Below, one piece after another: positions 6,031 to 13,954 of a stretch of 42,537 bases of DNA (positions within the stretch are counted from its first letter, which is position 1; every line of letters starts with the position of its first letter). This DNA is from Candidatus Avimonas merdigallinarum. GTDB lineage: Bacteria; Bacillota; Clostridia; Oscillospirales; Acutalibacteraceae. A program made the translations under genes and the position numbers. The stretch covers positions 1 to 42,537 of the forward strand of contig CAJFGS010000001.1 of NCBI GenBank assembly GCA_904377855.1, given 5' to 3'. The notes under the pieces are model-generated. The model saw only the letters and a program-made list of their open reading frames with translations. It was not told the origin of the DNA and made no database searches.

Positions 6031-7593
6031 ATGTCTATTCTTGAAATCCAAAAACTTACCCTTACCGTCCGGGAATCCGGACGCACGCTGCTGCGGGATT
6101 TCTCCCTCACCCTCTCCCCCGGCGACCGGGCCGCCGTCATCGGGGAGGAAGGCAACGGGAAAAGCACGCTCCTGCGGGCAATTGCCGCCCCGGAAACGCT
6201 GGAATCCTACTGCGACGTGCAGGGGGTTGTCCGGCGGGCCGGGGTGCGGATCGGCTTTCTTGAGCAGGAGCTTCCCGGTACCCTGCGTTCACAGAGCGTC
6301 GCCGCCTTCTTTGAGGGAACGGCAATCTATCAAAATCTCCCTCCCCGGATATGGGAGTTGGATTTTGATCCCGCGCTGTTTGAAAGCGAACAGCCTATGG
6401 GCTCCCTTTCCGGCGGGGAAAAGGTGAAGATGCGTCTCCTCCGCCTGCTGGCCACGCAGCCCGACGTCCTGCTGCTGGACGAGCCCACCAACGACCTGGA
6501 TATCGAAGCGCTGGAATGGCTGGAGGCTTTTTTGAACGCGGCGGAGGTCCCCGTCCTCTACGTCTCACATGACGAAACCCTGATTGAGCGCACCGCCAAC
6601 CTCATTGTCCACCTGGAGCAGGTGCAGAAAAAGACCGTGCCGCGCTATACGGTCGAACGGACACGGTATGCGGATTATGTAAGCCGCCGCCTGGCCGGGC
6701 TGGAAAAGCAGGAGCAGGTCGCCCGCAAGCAGCGGGCCGACTACCATCGAAAAATGGAACGCTACCAGCAAATCTACAACCGGGTGGAGCATGAACAGAA
6801 TGTCATCTCCCGGCAGGATCCGGGCGGCGGGCGGCTGCTGAAAAAGAAAATGAAGGCGGTGCAGGCGATGGGCCGCCGCTTTGAGCGGGAAAAGGAGGAC
6901 TTCCTGGATATTCCCGACACCGAGGACGCCATCGACTTCTTTTTTCCGGAATCTGTGCGGCTTCCTCGCGGGAAGCGGGTGGTCGAGGCGTACCTCCCCC
7001 GGCTCGAGGCCGGGGGCCGCCTGCTGGCGCAGGATATCCGGCTCAATGTATGCGGCGGGGAGCATGTCGCCATCATCGGGAAAAACGGCCGGGGAAAAAC
7101 CACACTGCTACGGCAGCTGTGGGAACAGCTGCAGGAACGGCAGGACCTGCTCGCCGGCTGGATGCCGCAGAACTATGAGGAGGAACTGGAGCCCGGGCAA
7201 ACACCGATCGGCCTGCTGGCCCCCAGCGGAAAAAAGGAGGACGTTACCCGCGCGTTTACCGGGCTGGGCAGCCTCAAATTCACCCGCGAGGAAATGCGCC
7301 AGCCGATCGGGACGCTTTCTGGAGGGCAAAAAGCAAAGCTCCTTTTGCTCCGCCTGCTGCTCACCGGGCGGAACGTCCTGCTGCTGGACGAGCCCACCCG
7401 CAACCTCAGCCCCCTTTCCAACCCGGTAATCCGCCGTTCCCTGGCGGCCTACGGCGGCACCATCCTGAGCGTCACCCACGATCGCAAATTCATCCGGGAG
7501 GTCTGCACCACCGTTTACGAACTTACCGAAAACGGCCTGATACCGCGGGATCCGCGCTCTTTCGGCGACGGCGGGGATTCACCGGTTCTTTAA
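6031..7593 (+). CDS. ABC-F family ATPase (ribosome-associated, possible antibiotic resistance factor)
   Basis: The 520-residue protein has two ABC ATPase domains and no membrane segment, the ABC-F layout. These proteins bind the ribosomal E site and either tune translation or displace antibiotics. Domain 1: Walker A GEEGNGKST, signature LSGGEKVKM, Walker B LLLDEPTNDLD, switch SHD. A charged helical linker (about residues 205-305) follows. Domain 2: Walker A GKNGRGKTT, signature LSGGQKAKL, Walker B LLLDEPT, switch VTHD. Domain 2 reads DEPTRNLSPLSNP where most members have DEPTNHLD, so the D-loop is altered. The ATG at 6031 follows GAGGAG and matches the family's N-terminus; the frame is open upstream but would read through the leader terminator. 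The leader suggests drug-inducible expression. Which drug class, or a housekeeping role, cannot be told. Confidence 0.88.
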   Translation: MSILEIQKLTLTVRESGRTLLRDFSLTLSPGDRAAVIGEEGNGKSTLLRAIAAPETLESYCDVQGVVRRAGVRIGFLEQELPGTLRSQSVAAFFEGTAIYQNLPPRIWELDFDPALFESEQPMGSLSGGEKVKMRLLRLLATQPDVLLLDEPTNDLDIEALEWLEAFLNAAEVPVLYVSHDETLIERTANLIVHLEQVQKKTVPRYTVERTRYADYVSRRLAGLEKQEQVARKQRADYHRKMERYQQIYNRVEHEQNVISRQDPGGGRLLKKKMKAVQAMGRRFEREKEDFLDIPDTEDAIDFFFPESVRLPRGKRVVEAYLPRLEAGGRLLAQDIRLNVCGGEHVAIIGKNGRGKTTLLRQLWEQLQERQDLLAGWMPQNYEEELEPGQTPIGLLAPSGKKEDVTRAFTGLGSLKFTREEMRQPIGTLSGGQKAKLLLLRLLLTGRNVLLLDEPTRNLSPLSNPVIRRSLAAYGGTILSVTHDRKFIREVCTTVYELTENGLIPRDPRSFGDGGDSPVL

Positions 7594-7627
7594 AAGGCCG
7601 CCGTCTTCCGCTTTCCGCATACGCTTC

Positions 7628-7656
7628 TTGTGTTTGCCCGTGCCGGGTGGTAAAAT
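7628..7656 (+). promoter_or_regulatory. Probable promoter of the PflX-like gene, with a structured leader
   Basis: TTGTGT (7628-7633) and TAAAAT (7651-7656) are 17 bases apart. The roughly 180-base leader is GC-rich and can form several stems; CGGCG/CGCCG followed by TTTTT (about 7763-7795) could be a weak terminator. A distant resemblance to riboswitch cores was considered but not accepted. Confidence 0.4.
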
Positions 7657-7844
7657 AAAAGGGATGTCGCCGGCTGCTCCGGCAACGATACGCCGGGAGC
7701 GGGCGGACCGATGCTCCTCTCCCACAGGGCTGTCCCGCCGGCAACCCCCATGGCGTCTCAGGCGGCGTGACGCCCTGCAGAAAGCGCCGTTTTTACCCAA
7801 AGCGGGCTGCGCCGCATCCCCTATCAGAAAGGACTTTATCCGCC

Positions 7845-8771
7845 ATGACAGACGTCTCCCTCTCCCTGGCCGCCTGCCGCCTCTGTCCCCGCCGCTGCGG
7901 GGCGGAGCGCACACCGGAAGCCGGCAAAGGCCGGTGCGGGATGCCCGCATTGCCCGTACTCGCCCGCGCGGCGCTCCACACCGGGGAGGAGCCGTGCATC
8001 AGCGGGACCCGGGGATCCGGCGCCGTCTTTTTCTCCGGCTGTCCGCTGGGCTGCGTATACTGCCAAAATCAGCCCATCAGCCACGGGCGGTTTGGAAAGG
8101 CGGTTTCCCCCGCCCGGCTGGCGGAAATCTTCCGGGAACTGGAGGCGCAGGGCGCGCACAACATCAACCTGGTCAACCCCACCCATTTCGTCCCCGCCAT
8201 CCTCGCCGCGCTGGAGATCTACCACCCTTCCATCCCCATTGTGTATAATTCCAGCGGGTATGAGCGGGTGGAGACCCTCCGTCTCTTGGAGGGGGCAGTG
8301 GACGTATATCTTCCCGATTTGAAATATGCGGACAGCGAACTTGCCGCCCGCCTTTCGCGTGCGCCGGATTATTTTGACTATGCTGCGCCGGCTATCCTCG
8401 AAATGGCGAGGCAGACCGGTCCCATGCGTCTGGACGGCGACGGGATTGCCCAGCGCGGCACCCTGGTGCGGCATCTTCTGCTTCCCGGCCACACCCGCAA
8501 CACAATCGCTGTGCTGGACTGGCTGCGGGAGCATAAGCCGGACGGAATGTGGCTCAGCCTGATGTTCCAGTACACCCCGGTCAATCCCCAGCCGCCGGAG
8601 CCTGCCCTCGCCCGCCGCGTCACCCCGCGGGAATGCCGAAAGGTGTGGGACGCGCTGCTGGAACGGGGCCTTACCGACGGGTATGTCCAGGACAGGAGCA
8701 GCGCCACCGCCGCTTATATCCCCGCCTTTGATTTGACGGGGGTTGACGGCGTTGAACCGGAAGAACCATAA
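7845..8771 (+). CDS. Radical-SAM protein, PflX/COG1313 family
   Basis: The 308-residue cytoplasmic protein has the radical-SAM [4Fe-4S] motif CPLGCVYCQNQ (about residues 66-76) and the following family features (HNINLVNPTHF, YNSSGYE, DVYLPDLKY, HLLLPGH). It resembles PflX-type proteins related to pyruvate formate-lyase activating enzyme, which use S-adenosylmethionine to make a 5'-deoxyadenosyl radical; the biological substrate of this subgroup is not established. An extra cysteine cluster near the N-terminus (CRLCPRRC, later GRCG) is typical of the subgroup. The ATG at 7845 follows AAAGGA and gives the expected length of about 300. No pyruvate formate-lyase or other glycyl-radical gene is nearby, so context does not help. 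A GNAT gene follows 89 bases downstream on the same strand and may be cotranscribed. Confidence 0.88.
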   Translation: MTDVSLSLAACRLCPRRCGAERTPEAGKGRCGMPALPVLARAALHTGEEPCISGTRGSGAVFFSGCPLGCVYCQNQPISHGRFGKAVSPARLAEIFRELEAQGAHNINLVNPTHFVPAILAALEIYHPSIPIVYNSSGYERVETLRLLEGAVDVYLPDLKYADSELAARLSRAPDYFDYAAPAILEMARQTGPMRLDGDGIAQRGTLVRHLLLPGHTRNTIAVLDWLREHKPDGMWLSLMFQYTPVNPQPPEPALARRVTPRECRKVWDALLERGLTDGYVQDRSSATAAYIPAFDLTGVDGVEPEEP

Positions 8772-8860
8772 TCCATGCCCGGCAATCAGCCCCTGCCCCC
8801 CCGGGAGAGGCCGTGCAATCACAACTTGGGGAAACGCCAGGGTAACAGGAGGGGAGCCAT

Positions 8861-9388
8861 TTGAGCGGCGCACATTTTAAAGCGGTCCGGGCGCTGCCGG
8901 AAGAGGCGGAAACTTTCGCGTCTATCCATGCCGCCTCCTGGAAGGCGGCATACCGTGATATCTTCCCTCCCGCGTACCTCGCGGGATTCACACCCCAGAA
9001 ACGGGCGGAGGTCTTCCGCCGGCATTTCGGGCAGGGCCAAGAAGAATCCTACCTCTTCTATACAGGGGAGAAAGCCGAGGGCATCGCCATCCTCGGGCCG
9101 TCCTGGGAGTTGGACTATCCGGAAGAAGTGGGGGAAATTTGTGCGTTCTATTTTCTGCCAGAAGCCTGGGGTACGGGGGCTGCTCAAAAGGGGCTGGATT
9201 TCAGTCTTGCCTATTTTGTGGAGAAAGGGTATGCGGGGGCTGTCCTCTGGGTCCTGGAAGAAAACCGCCGTGCCCGTCGTTTTTATGAAAAAGGCGGGTT
9301 CTCTTTTGATGGAACCCGCCGGGAATTCCGATTGGAAAGGCCTTATGCAGAAATGCGGTATTTTCAAAAGATAGCGGAGAACGAATGA
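8861..9388 (+). CDS. GNAT-family N-acetyltransferase
   Basis: The 175-residue protein has the GNAT fold: a first helix region ASIHAASWKAAYRDIF, the acetyl-CoA-binding segment FYFLPEAWGTGAAQKGL (a loosened Q/RxxGxG/A motif), and the C-terminal VLEENRRARRFYEKGGF typical of acetyltransferases of this group. It would transfer an acetyl group from acetyl-CoA to an amine of a small molecule, peptide or protein; the substrate is unknown. Translation probably starts at TTG 8861, which sits 7 bases after a strong AGGAGGGG (8848-8855); no ATG fits better. The gene ends just before a strong bidirectional terminator shared with the convergent histidine operon. Confidence 0.85.
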   Translation: MSGAHFKAVRALPEEAETFASIHAASWKAAYRDIFPPAYLAGFTPQKRAEVFRRHFGQGQEESYLFYTGEKAEGIAILGPSWELDYPEEVGEICAFYFLPEAWGTGAAQKGLDFSLAYFVEKGYAGAVLWVLEENRRARRFYEKGGFSFDGTRREFRLERPYAEMRYFQKIAENE

Positions 9389-9427
9389 TAAAATCAGGTC
9401 CGTCGAATTTTCAAAACAGCCCTGCAC

Positions 9428-9473
9428 CTCCAAAAAAATACGGGCCATTTACATGGCCCGTATTTTTTTGGAG
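9428..9473. terminator. Bidirectional terminator between the GNAT gene and the his operon
   Basis: A perfect 21-bp stem (9428-9448 with 9453-9473) with a TTAC loop has A7 on one side and T7 on the other, so each strand ends in a U-run. Its GC core is CGGGCCAT/ATGGCCCG, the same stem sequence seen in the terminators at 29468 and 34416. Confidence 0.95.
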
Positions 9474-9499
9474 AACAAGCGGCTTATAGCCGTCCACTT

Positions 9500-9826
9500 T
9501 CAGGTGTTTTTATCGGTAGTTTTGAAAGTCTTCAAATTACCGGATTTGTTATGCCTCTCATTCAGCAGGGCGGAAATATCGCCGGGTGTTATCCCCTGCT
9601 GCGCCATGAGCACCAGCAGATGGTAAGTCAAATCTGCGATTTCCCCAATGGTTTCCGCATTGTTCCCGTTTTTGGCGGCGATAATGGTTTCCGCGCACTC
9701 TTCCCCCACTTTTTTCAGGATTTTATCGATTCCTTGATCAAAAAGGTAGCGAGTATAGGAATTCTCCGACGGGTGGTCCCGGCGGTCAAGGATCGTGGCA
9801 TACACTTGTTCTATGCAATTGTCCAT
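9500..9826 (-). CDS. hisE: Phosphoribosyl-ATP pyrophosphatase
   Basis: The 108-residue protein belongs to the HisE branch of the all-alpha MazG-like pyrophosphatases and hydrolyses phosphoribosyl-ATP to phosphoribosyl-AMP and pyrophosphate, the second step of histidine synthesis. Diagnostic segments are DQGIDKILKKVGEECAETII (metal-binding EExxE-type helix) and EIADLTYHLLVLM. The ATG at 9826 is chosen because it gives the usual length and follows AAAGGGA; an in-frame GTG at 9859 would add 11 residues unlike the family. It is the last gene of the his operon, 45 bases after the HisA-HisI fusion. In many bacteria HisE is fused to HisI; here HisI is fused to HisA instead and HisE stands alone. Confidence 0.93.
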   Translation of the reverse strand: MDNCIEQVYATILDRRDHPSENSYTRYLFDQGIDKILKKVGEECAETIIAAKNGNNAETIGEIADLTYHLLVLMAQQGITPGDISALLNERHNKSGNLKTFKTTDKNT

Positions 9827-9871
9827 AAAGGCATTTCCCTTTCCATCAAAATCTTCCACATTGTTTTACAA

Positions 9872-10909
9872 TTATAAGCCGCGTTTTGCAATCCACATGG
9901 TTTTATAGAAACAGGAATGGGAGCCGGTATGACAGGCGGCTCCTTCCTGCCGCACGCGGATGAGCAGGGTATCGTTATCGCAGTCGGCCGAAATCGAGCA
10001 GATATGCTGATAGTGGCCGCTGGTCGCTCCCTTGTTCCAATACTCCTGCCGGGAACGGCTCCAGAACCAGGTGGTGCCGGTATCCAGCGAGCGGCGGAGG
10101 GATTCCTCATTCATATAAGCGAGCATCAGCACCTCGCCGGTGGATTCCTCCTGGACAATCGCAGGAACCAATGCATTTTTTTGAAACAGGCGGTTGGTTT
10201 CTGCCAGGATAATCGCACCAGCCAAAGGCAAGGTGCCGCTATACAGCGATTTGCCGCAGATCGCCCCATATACGCCCTGTTCCGCCAGGGCATGGATATG
10301 CGGCAAATCACGGACCCCGCCGGAAGCGATCACGTGGCAGGATACCGCTTGCTGCAGTGCTTTCAGCTGTTCAAAATTCGGGCCTTCTAACGTGCCATCC
10401 CTGGAAATATCCGTAAAGATAATAAACTTTACGCCGATATTTTCCATCTGCTTGGCCAGTTCCAGATAGGGGACCGCCGTCACCTCCAGCCAACCTTCCG
10501 CGGCGACCATCCCGTTTACCGCATCAATCCCTACCGCAATCCGTTCCCCGTAACGGGCGACGGCTTCTTTCACGAAGGCAGGATTTTTCAGCGCGGAAGA
10601 CCCCAGGATGCAGCGGGAAATTCCATGGGAAAAGTAAAAGTCCAACGTTTCCATGGTCCGGATCCCGCCGCCAAGTTCCACCTTAAGCCCGCTTTTTTTC
10701 GCAATTTCCAGAAAAATCGGTGCATTCGCCTGCGCGCCGGTTTTCGCGCCATCCAGGTCCACCATATGCACCCATTCCGCTCCTGCCTCTTTAAACGAAA
10801 GGGCGGTTTCCAGCGGGCTGTCCGCCACCTGATGAGCCGTGGAAAAATCGCCTTTATACAGGCGGACGCACCGCCCGTCCTTGATGTCAATTGCCGGAAA
10901 AATTATCAT
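9872..10909 (-). CDS. hisA/hisI: HisA-HisI fusion: ProFAR isomerase plus phosphoribosyl-AMP cyclohydrolase
   Basis: The 345-residue protein has two complete enzymes in one frame. Residues 1 to about 238 are HisA ([58 protein letters not shown]), the (beta/alpha)8 isomerase that converts ProFAR to PRFAR. From about residue 243 it continues directly as HisI ([38 protein letters not shown], and metal-ligand cysteines in [11 protein letters not shown] and CHTGSHSC), which opens the ring of phosphoribosyl-AMP. No linker separates them. The ATG at 10909 follows AGGAGACTTGC. The usual neighbour hisF, normally between hisA and hisI, is absent, so the fusion may mark its loss. The two activities act at steps 3 and 4 of the pathway. 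The join was checked by reading the frame through it; no stop intervenes. Confidence 0.92.
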   Translation of the reverse strand: MIIFPAIDIKDGRCVRLYKGDFSTAHQVADSPLETALSFKEAGAEWVHMVDLDGAKTGAQANAPIFLEIAKKSGLKVELGGGIRTMETLDFYFSHGISRCILGSSALKNPAFVKEAVARYGERIAVGIDAVNGMVAAEGWLEVTAVPYLELAKQMENIGVKFIIFTDISRDGTLEGPNFEQLKALQQAVSCHVIASGGVRDLPHIHALAEQGVYGAICGKSLYSGTLPLAGAIILAETNRLFQKNALVPAIVQEESTGEVLMLAYMNEESLRRSLDTGTTWFWSRSRQEYWNKGATSGHYQHICSISADCDNDTLLIRVRQEGAACHTGSHSCFYKTMWIAKRGL

Positions 10910-10924
10910 GCAAGTCTCCTCCCT

Positions 10925-11497
10925 TTACAGAACTCCCTTCGTGGAAAGTACCCCGTTGCGGGGAGCGACCGCCTCCGAGAGCGCATGGGCGGCCGCCTTA
11001 AACAACGCCTCAATCATATGGTGGGAATTCTCGCCGTATTCCACGGCGAGATGGAGGGTAATCCCCGCGTTAAAGGCCAGGGCGCGGAAGAATTCCCCGG
11101 TCAGGCAGGTGTCGAATTCGCCTACCTTTTCTTCCGGGAAACAGGCGTGGAACACGAGGTACGGCCGGCCGCTCACGTCGACCGAAGCTGCCGCCATCGC
11201 CTCGTCCATCGGGAGGCGGAAATTGCCGTACCGCCGGATGCCCCCTTTGTCGCCAAGCGCTTCCGCCAGCGCTTTTCCCAGCACGATGCCGGTATCTTCC
11301 ACCGTATGATGCCCGTCCACCTGCAAATCGCCGGCGGCTTTTATACTTAACCCAAACCCGCCGTGGACGGCAAAAGCCTCCAGCATATGGTCAAAAAAGC
11401 CGATACCGGTGGAAATTTCCACCGAACCGCCGTCTAGACAGAGCGCGACCGATATCTCGGTCTCCTTGGTTTTCCGGCTGGCAACCCCTGTGCGCAT
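10925..11497 (-). CDS. hisB: Imidazoleglycerol-phosphate dehydratase
   Basis: The 190-residue protein is a single-domain HisB that dehydrates imidazole glycerol phosphate to imidazole acetol phosphate (step 6 of histidine synthesis; steps counted with HisH/HisF as step 5). The Mn-binding histidine motifs are present: GIGFFDHMLEAFAVHG, DGHHTVEDTGIVLG and GENSHHMIEALFKAAAHA. There is no fused histidinol phosphatase domain. ATG 11497 follows AAGGGG. It ends only 15 bases before the HisA-HisI fusion, exactly where hisH is commonly found in other bacteria; there is no room for hisH here. Confidence 0.95.
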   Translation of the reverse strand: MRTGVASRKTKETEISVALCLDGGSVEISTGIGFFDHMLEAFAVHGGFGLSIKAAGDLQVDGHHTVEDTGIVLGKALAEALGDKGGIRRYGNFRLPMDEAMAAASVDVSGRPYLVFHACFPEEKVGEFDTCLTGEFFRALAFNAGITLHLAVEYGENSHHMIEALFKAAAHALSEAVAPRNGVLSTKGVL

Positions 11498-11548
11498 GAC
11501 AACCCCTTCTTTCTCTGAATCCTCCGCATCCTTGAAAACACGGTTATC

Positions 11549-12631
11549 CTATTCGGCCGCCTCCGGGTGCTCCTTCCGATACCGGAGAAGATAGCGGAGC
11601 GACGCCAGCAGTTCACTGTTTTCCGCCTGGGTCCCCGCCGTAATCCGCAGGAAATGATCCCCAAAGCAGCGGACGATAATCCCGTTATCCGCCAGGCGCT
11701 CAAAAATCCAGCGGGCCCCCTCCAAACGGATATAGGCAAAGTTGGTGCAGCTGTCCCAAACTTTCTGTAAAGCTCCATCGCTTTCCAGCTTTTTCAGGCC
11801 GGCTATCAGCATATCGCGGGAAGCCACAAGCAAATCGGGATACACTTCGGCATAATGCTTGTTTTCCAGGAGGATGCGGGCCATCTCCTGGGTGACCGCA
11901 TTTACATTATATGGGGACTTCGCCGCGCGGATCACCGCCGTCAGCCGGGAATTCGCCACCGCAAAGCCCAGGCGCAGCGCTGCGAGCCCAATCGCTTTGG
12001 AACAGGTCCGCAGGATAATCAAATTGTCGTATTCCGCCACTTCCGGCAGAAGCGACTGGTCCCAAAAATCCATATACGCTTCGTCCAGCACCACCAGTGC
12101 ATCCGTCCCCTTCAGCAAACGGCGCACCTCCACCGCTTCCAGCCCTATCGAGGTAGGGTTGCAGGGGTTGGAGAAAATCAAAAGGCGGATGTTTTCGCGC
12201 TGCAGGGTATCCAGGACAACGTCCACATCAATCCGGAAATCCTCCCCCTTTTCTAAGACGATGCAGGGGGTCTCCGTGAGGGCCGTATAAAAGCGGTACA
12301 TGGAAAAGTCGGGCGACAAGGTGAGGACCTTTTCGCCTTTCTGCAAAAAGGTAGACAGGATAACCGAAATCAGCTCATCCGAGCCGTTGCCCGCCGTCAC
12401 TAAATCCGGATCAATGGAATACCGCTTTGCAAAGGCGGTGCACAAATCGCGCGCCAGCGGATCCGGATAACGGTTGAGGGCGACCTCTGCCGCTGCCTGC
12501 GCCAGCTTTTTCCGATCCTCTTCGGTAGGCAGCAGGAACGATTCGTTTGCATCCAGCCGGATACGGTATTCCCCTTCGATCGGATCATACGGGGAAAGCT
12601 GTTCCGCCTTGGGAGCCATTTGATAAGCCAT
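11549..12631 (-). CDS. hisC: Histidinol-phosphate aminotransferase
   Basis: The 360-residue class I/II PLP-dependent aminotransferase converts imidazole acetol phosphate and glutamate to histidinol phosphate and 2-oxoglutarate. It has LDANES near the start (substrate binding), AGNGSDELI (PLP phosphate), SNPCNPTS, VVLDEAYMDF and the catalytic lysine in RTCSKAIGLAALRLGF. ATG 12631 lies behind AAAGGGAGGCTCCC. The length and its place between hisD and hisB support HisC over a related aromatic or cobyric aminotransferase. No histidinol-phosphate phosphatase gene is in this operon, so that enzyme must be encoded elsewhere. Confidence 0.94.
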   Translation of the reverse strand: MAYQMAPKAEQLSPYDPIEGEYRIRLDANESFLLPTEEDRKKLAQAAAEVALNRYPDPLARDLCTAFAKRYSIDPDLVTAGNGSDELISVILSTFLQKGEKVLTLSPDFSMYRFYTALTETPCIVLEKGEDFRIDVDVVLDTLQRENIRLLIFSNPCNPTSIGLEAVEVRRLLKGTDALVVLDEAYMDFWDQSLLPEVAEYDNLIILRTCSKAIGLAALRLGFAVANSRLTAVIRAAKSPYNVNAVTQEMARILLENKHYAEVYPDLLVASRDMLIAGLKKLESDGALQKVWDSCTNFAYIRLEGARWIFERLADNGIIVRCFGDHFLRITAGTQAENSELLASLRYLLRYRKEHPEAAE

Positions 12632-12670
12632 GGGAGCCTCCCTTTACTCAAACATTTTCGTATGCTTCAT

Positions 12671-13954
12671 TCAAAAACGGACGCGGATCGAATTGGCATG
12701 TGCGTCCAGCCCCTCCTCCCGGGCAATGGTCTGGATATCCTCCTTGGCCGCCTCCAGCGCCGCGCGGTTATAGGAGATAAAGCTGGATTTTTTGACAAAG
12801 CTATCCACCGACAGCGGCGAAAAGAAGCGCGCGGTCCCGCTGGTGGGAAGGACATGGTTCGGCCCGGCATAATAGTCGCCGAGCGGTTCGGGGGAATATT
12901 TCCCCAGGAATACCGAACCCGCGTTGTCCAGCCGGCCGACATAGGACATGGGATCCTCGCACATGACTTCCAGATGCTCCGGCGCCAGACGGTTGGCGAA
13001 ATCCACCGCCTCGTCCATGTCCCGGCAGACGATGATGGCGCCGTAGTCGCTCAGGGAGCGGCGGATAATGTCTGCCCGGGAAAGGGAAGCGATCTGCCGC
13101 TCAATCTCCGCCGCGGTCCGTTTGGCGATGTCCTCGGACGTAGTCAGCAGGATGGCGGAGGCCAGGGGATCGTGCTCCGCCTGGGACATCAGATCCGCCG
13201 CCAGATAGGAAGGCTCCGCCGTTTCATCGGCCAAAATCAGGATCTCGCTCGGCCCGGCGATCATATCGATATCCACCACACCAAAGAGCAGCCGTTTCGC
13301 CGTCGCCACATAAATGTTGCCCGGGCCGACGATTTTATCCACCTTTTCTATCGACTTCGTACCATAAGCCAGGGCCGCCACCGCCTGCGCTCCCCCGCAC
13401 AGGTGGACGGCGTCCACCCCCGCGATATAAGCGGCCGCCATGACTGCGGAGTTAAATCCCCCGTTTTTGGGCGGCGGCGTCACCATCACGATTTCCTTCA
13501 CCCCGGCGATTTTTGCGGGGATCGCATTCATTAACACCGACGAGGGATACGCCGCGGTCCCGCCGGGGACGTAAATCCCTACCCGCTTGAGCCCGCGGAT
13601 ACGCTGCCCCAGGATGACGCCGTTTTCCTGGGTGGTCAGCCAGCTCTGCTGAAGCTGGCGGCGGTGGAAATCCTCGATATTTTTGGCGGCGCGTTCCATG
13701 GCCGCATAAACGTCCGGATCGCAGCTTTCTGCGAGCTTTTTCAGTTCCTCCCGCCCGATCGGGGCGAGCAGCGGCTTGGTGCCGTCAAACCGGAGGGTGT
13801 ATTCCTCCACCGCCTCGTCGCCGCGCAGCCGCACGTCGTCGAGGATCCGCTCCACCGATTCCGTTACCCGGCGGTCGGTTTCCTGGCTGCGGGCTGCAAG
13901 CTGGCCGAGCAGCAGATATTCCTGTTTCCCATCGGCTTGTACCATCGGGATCAT
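12671..13954 (-). CDS. hisD: Histidinol dehydrogenase
   Basis: The 427-residue zinc enzyme carries out the last two steps of histidine synthesis, oxidising histidinol to histidine with two NAD+. The family signature VGPGNIYVATAKRLLFGVVD followed by IDMIAGPSEILILAD is complete, as are GPNHVLPTSGTARFFSPLSV (catalytic region) and AEHDPLASAILLT. The length is normal. Its ATG (13952-13954) overlaps the hisG stop by four bases (ATGA), indicating translational coupling, with GGAGGG inside the end of hisG. It lies in the run hisZ-hisG-hisD-hisC-hisB. Confidence 0.96.
   Translation of the reverse strand: MIPMVQADGKQEYLLLGQLAARSQETDRRVTESVERILDDVRLRGDEAVEEYTLRFDGTKPLLAPIGREELKKLAESCDPDVYAAMERAAKNIEDFHRRQLQQSWLTTQENGVILGQRIRGLKRVGIYVPGGTAAYPSSVLMNAIPAKIAGVKEIVMVTPPPKNGGFNSAVMAAAYIAGVDAVHLCGGAQAVAALAYGTKSIEKVDKIVGPGNIYVATAKRLLFGVVDIDMIAGPSEILILADETAEPSYLAADLMSQAEHDPLASAILLTTSEDIAKRTAAEIERQIASLSRADIIRRSLSDYGAIIVCRDMDEAVDFANRLAPEHLEVMCEDPMSYVGRLDNAGSVFLGKYSPEPLGDYYAGPNHVLPTSGTARFFSPLSVDSFVKKSSFISYNRAALEAAKEDIQTIAREEGLDAHANSIRVRF

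Noticed and set aside
7663-7800. Resemblance to cobalamin or SAM riboswitch cores (CAGGGCTGTCCCGCCGGCAA)
   Set aside because: Only short pieces match; the required conserved blocks and their order are missing, and the downstream gene does not fit either class.
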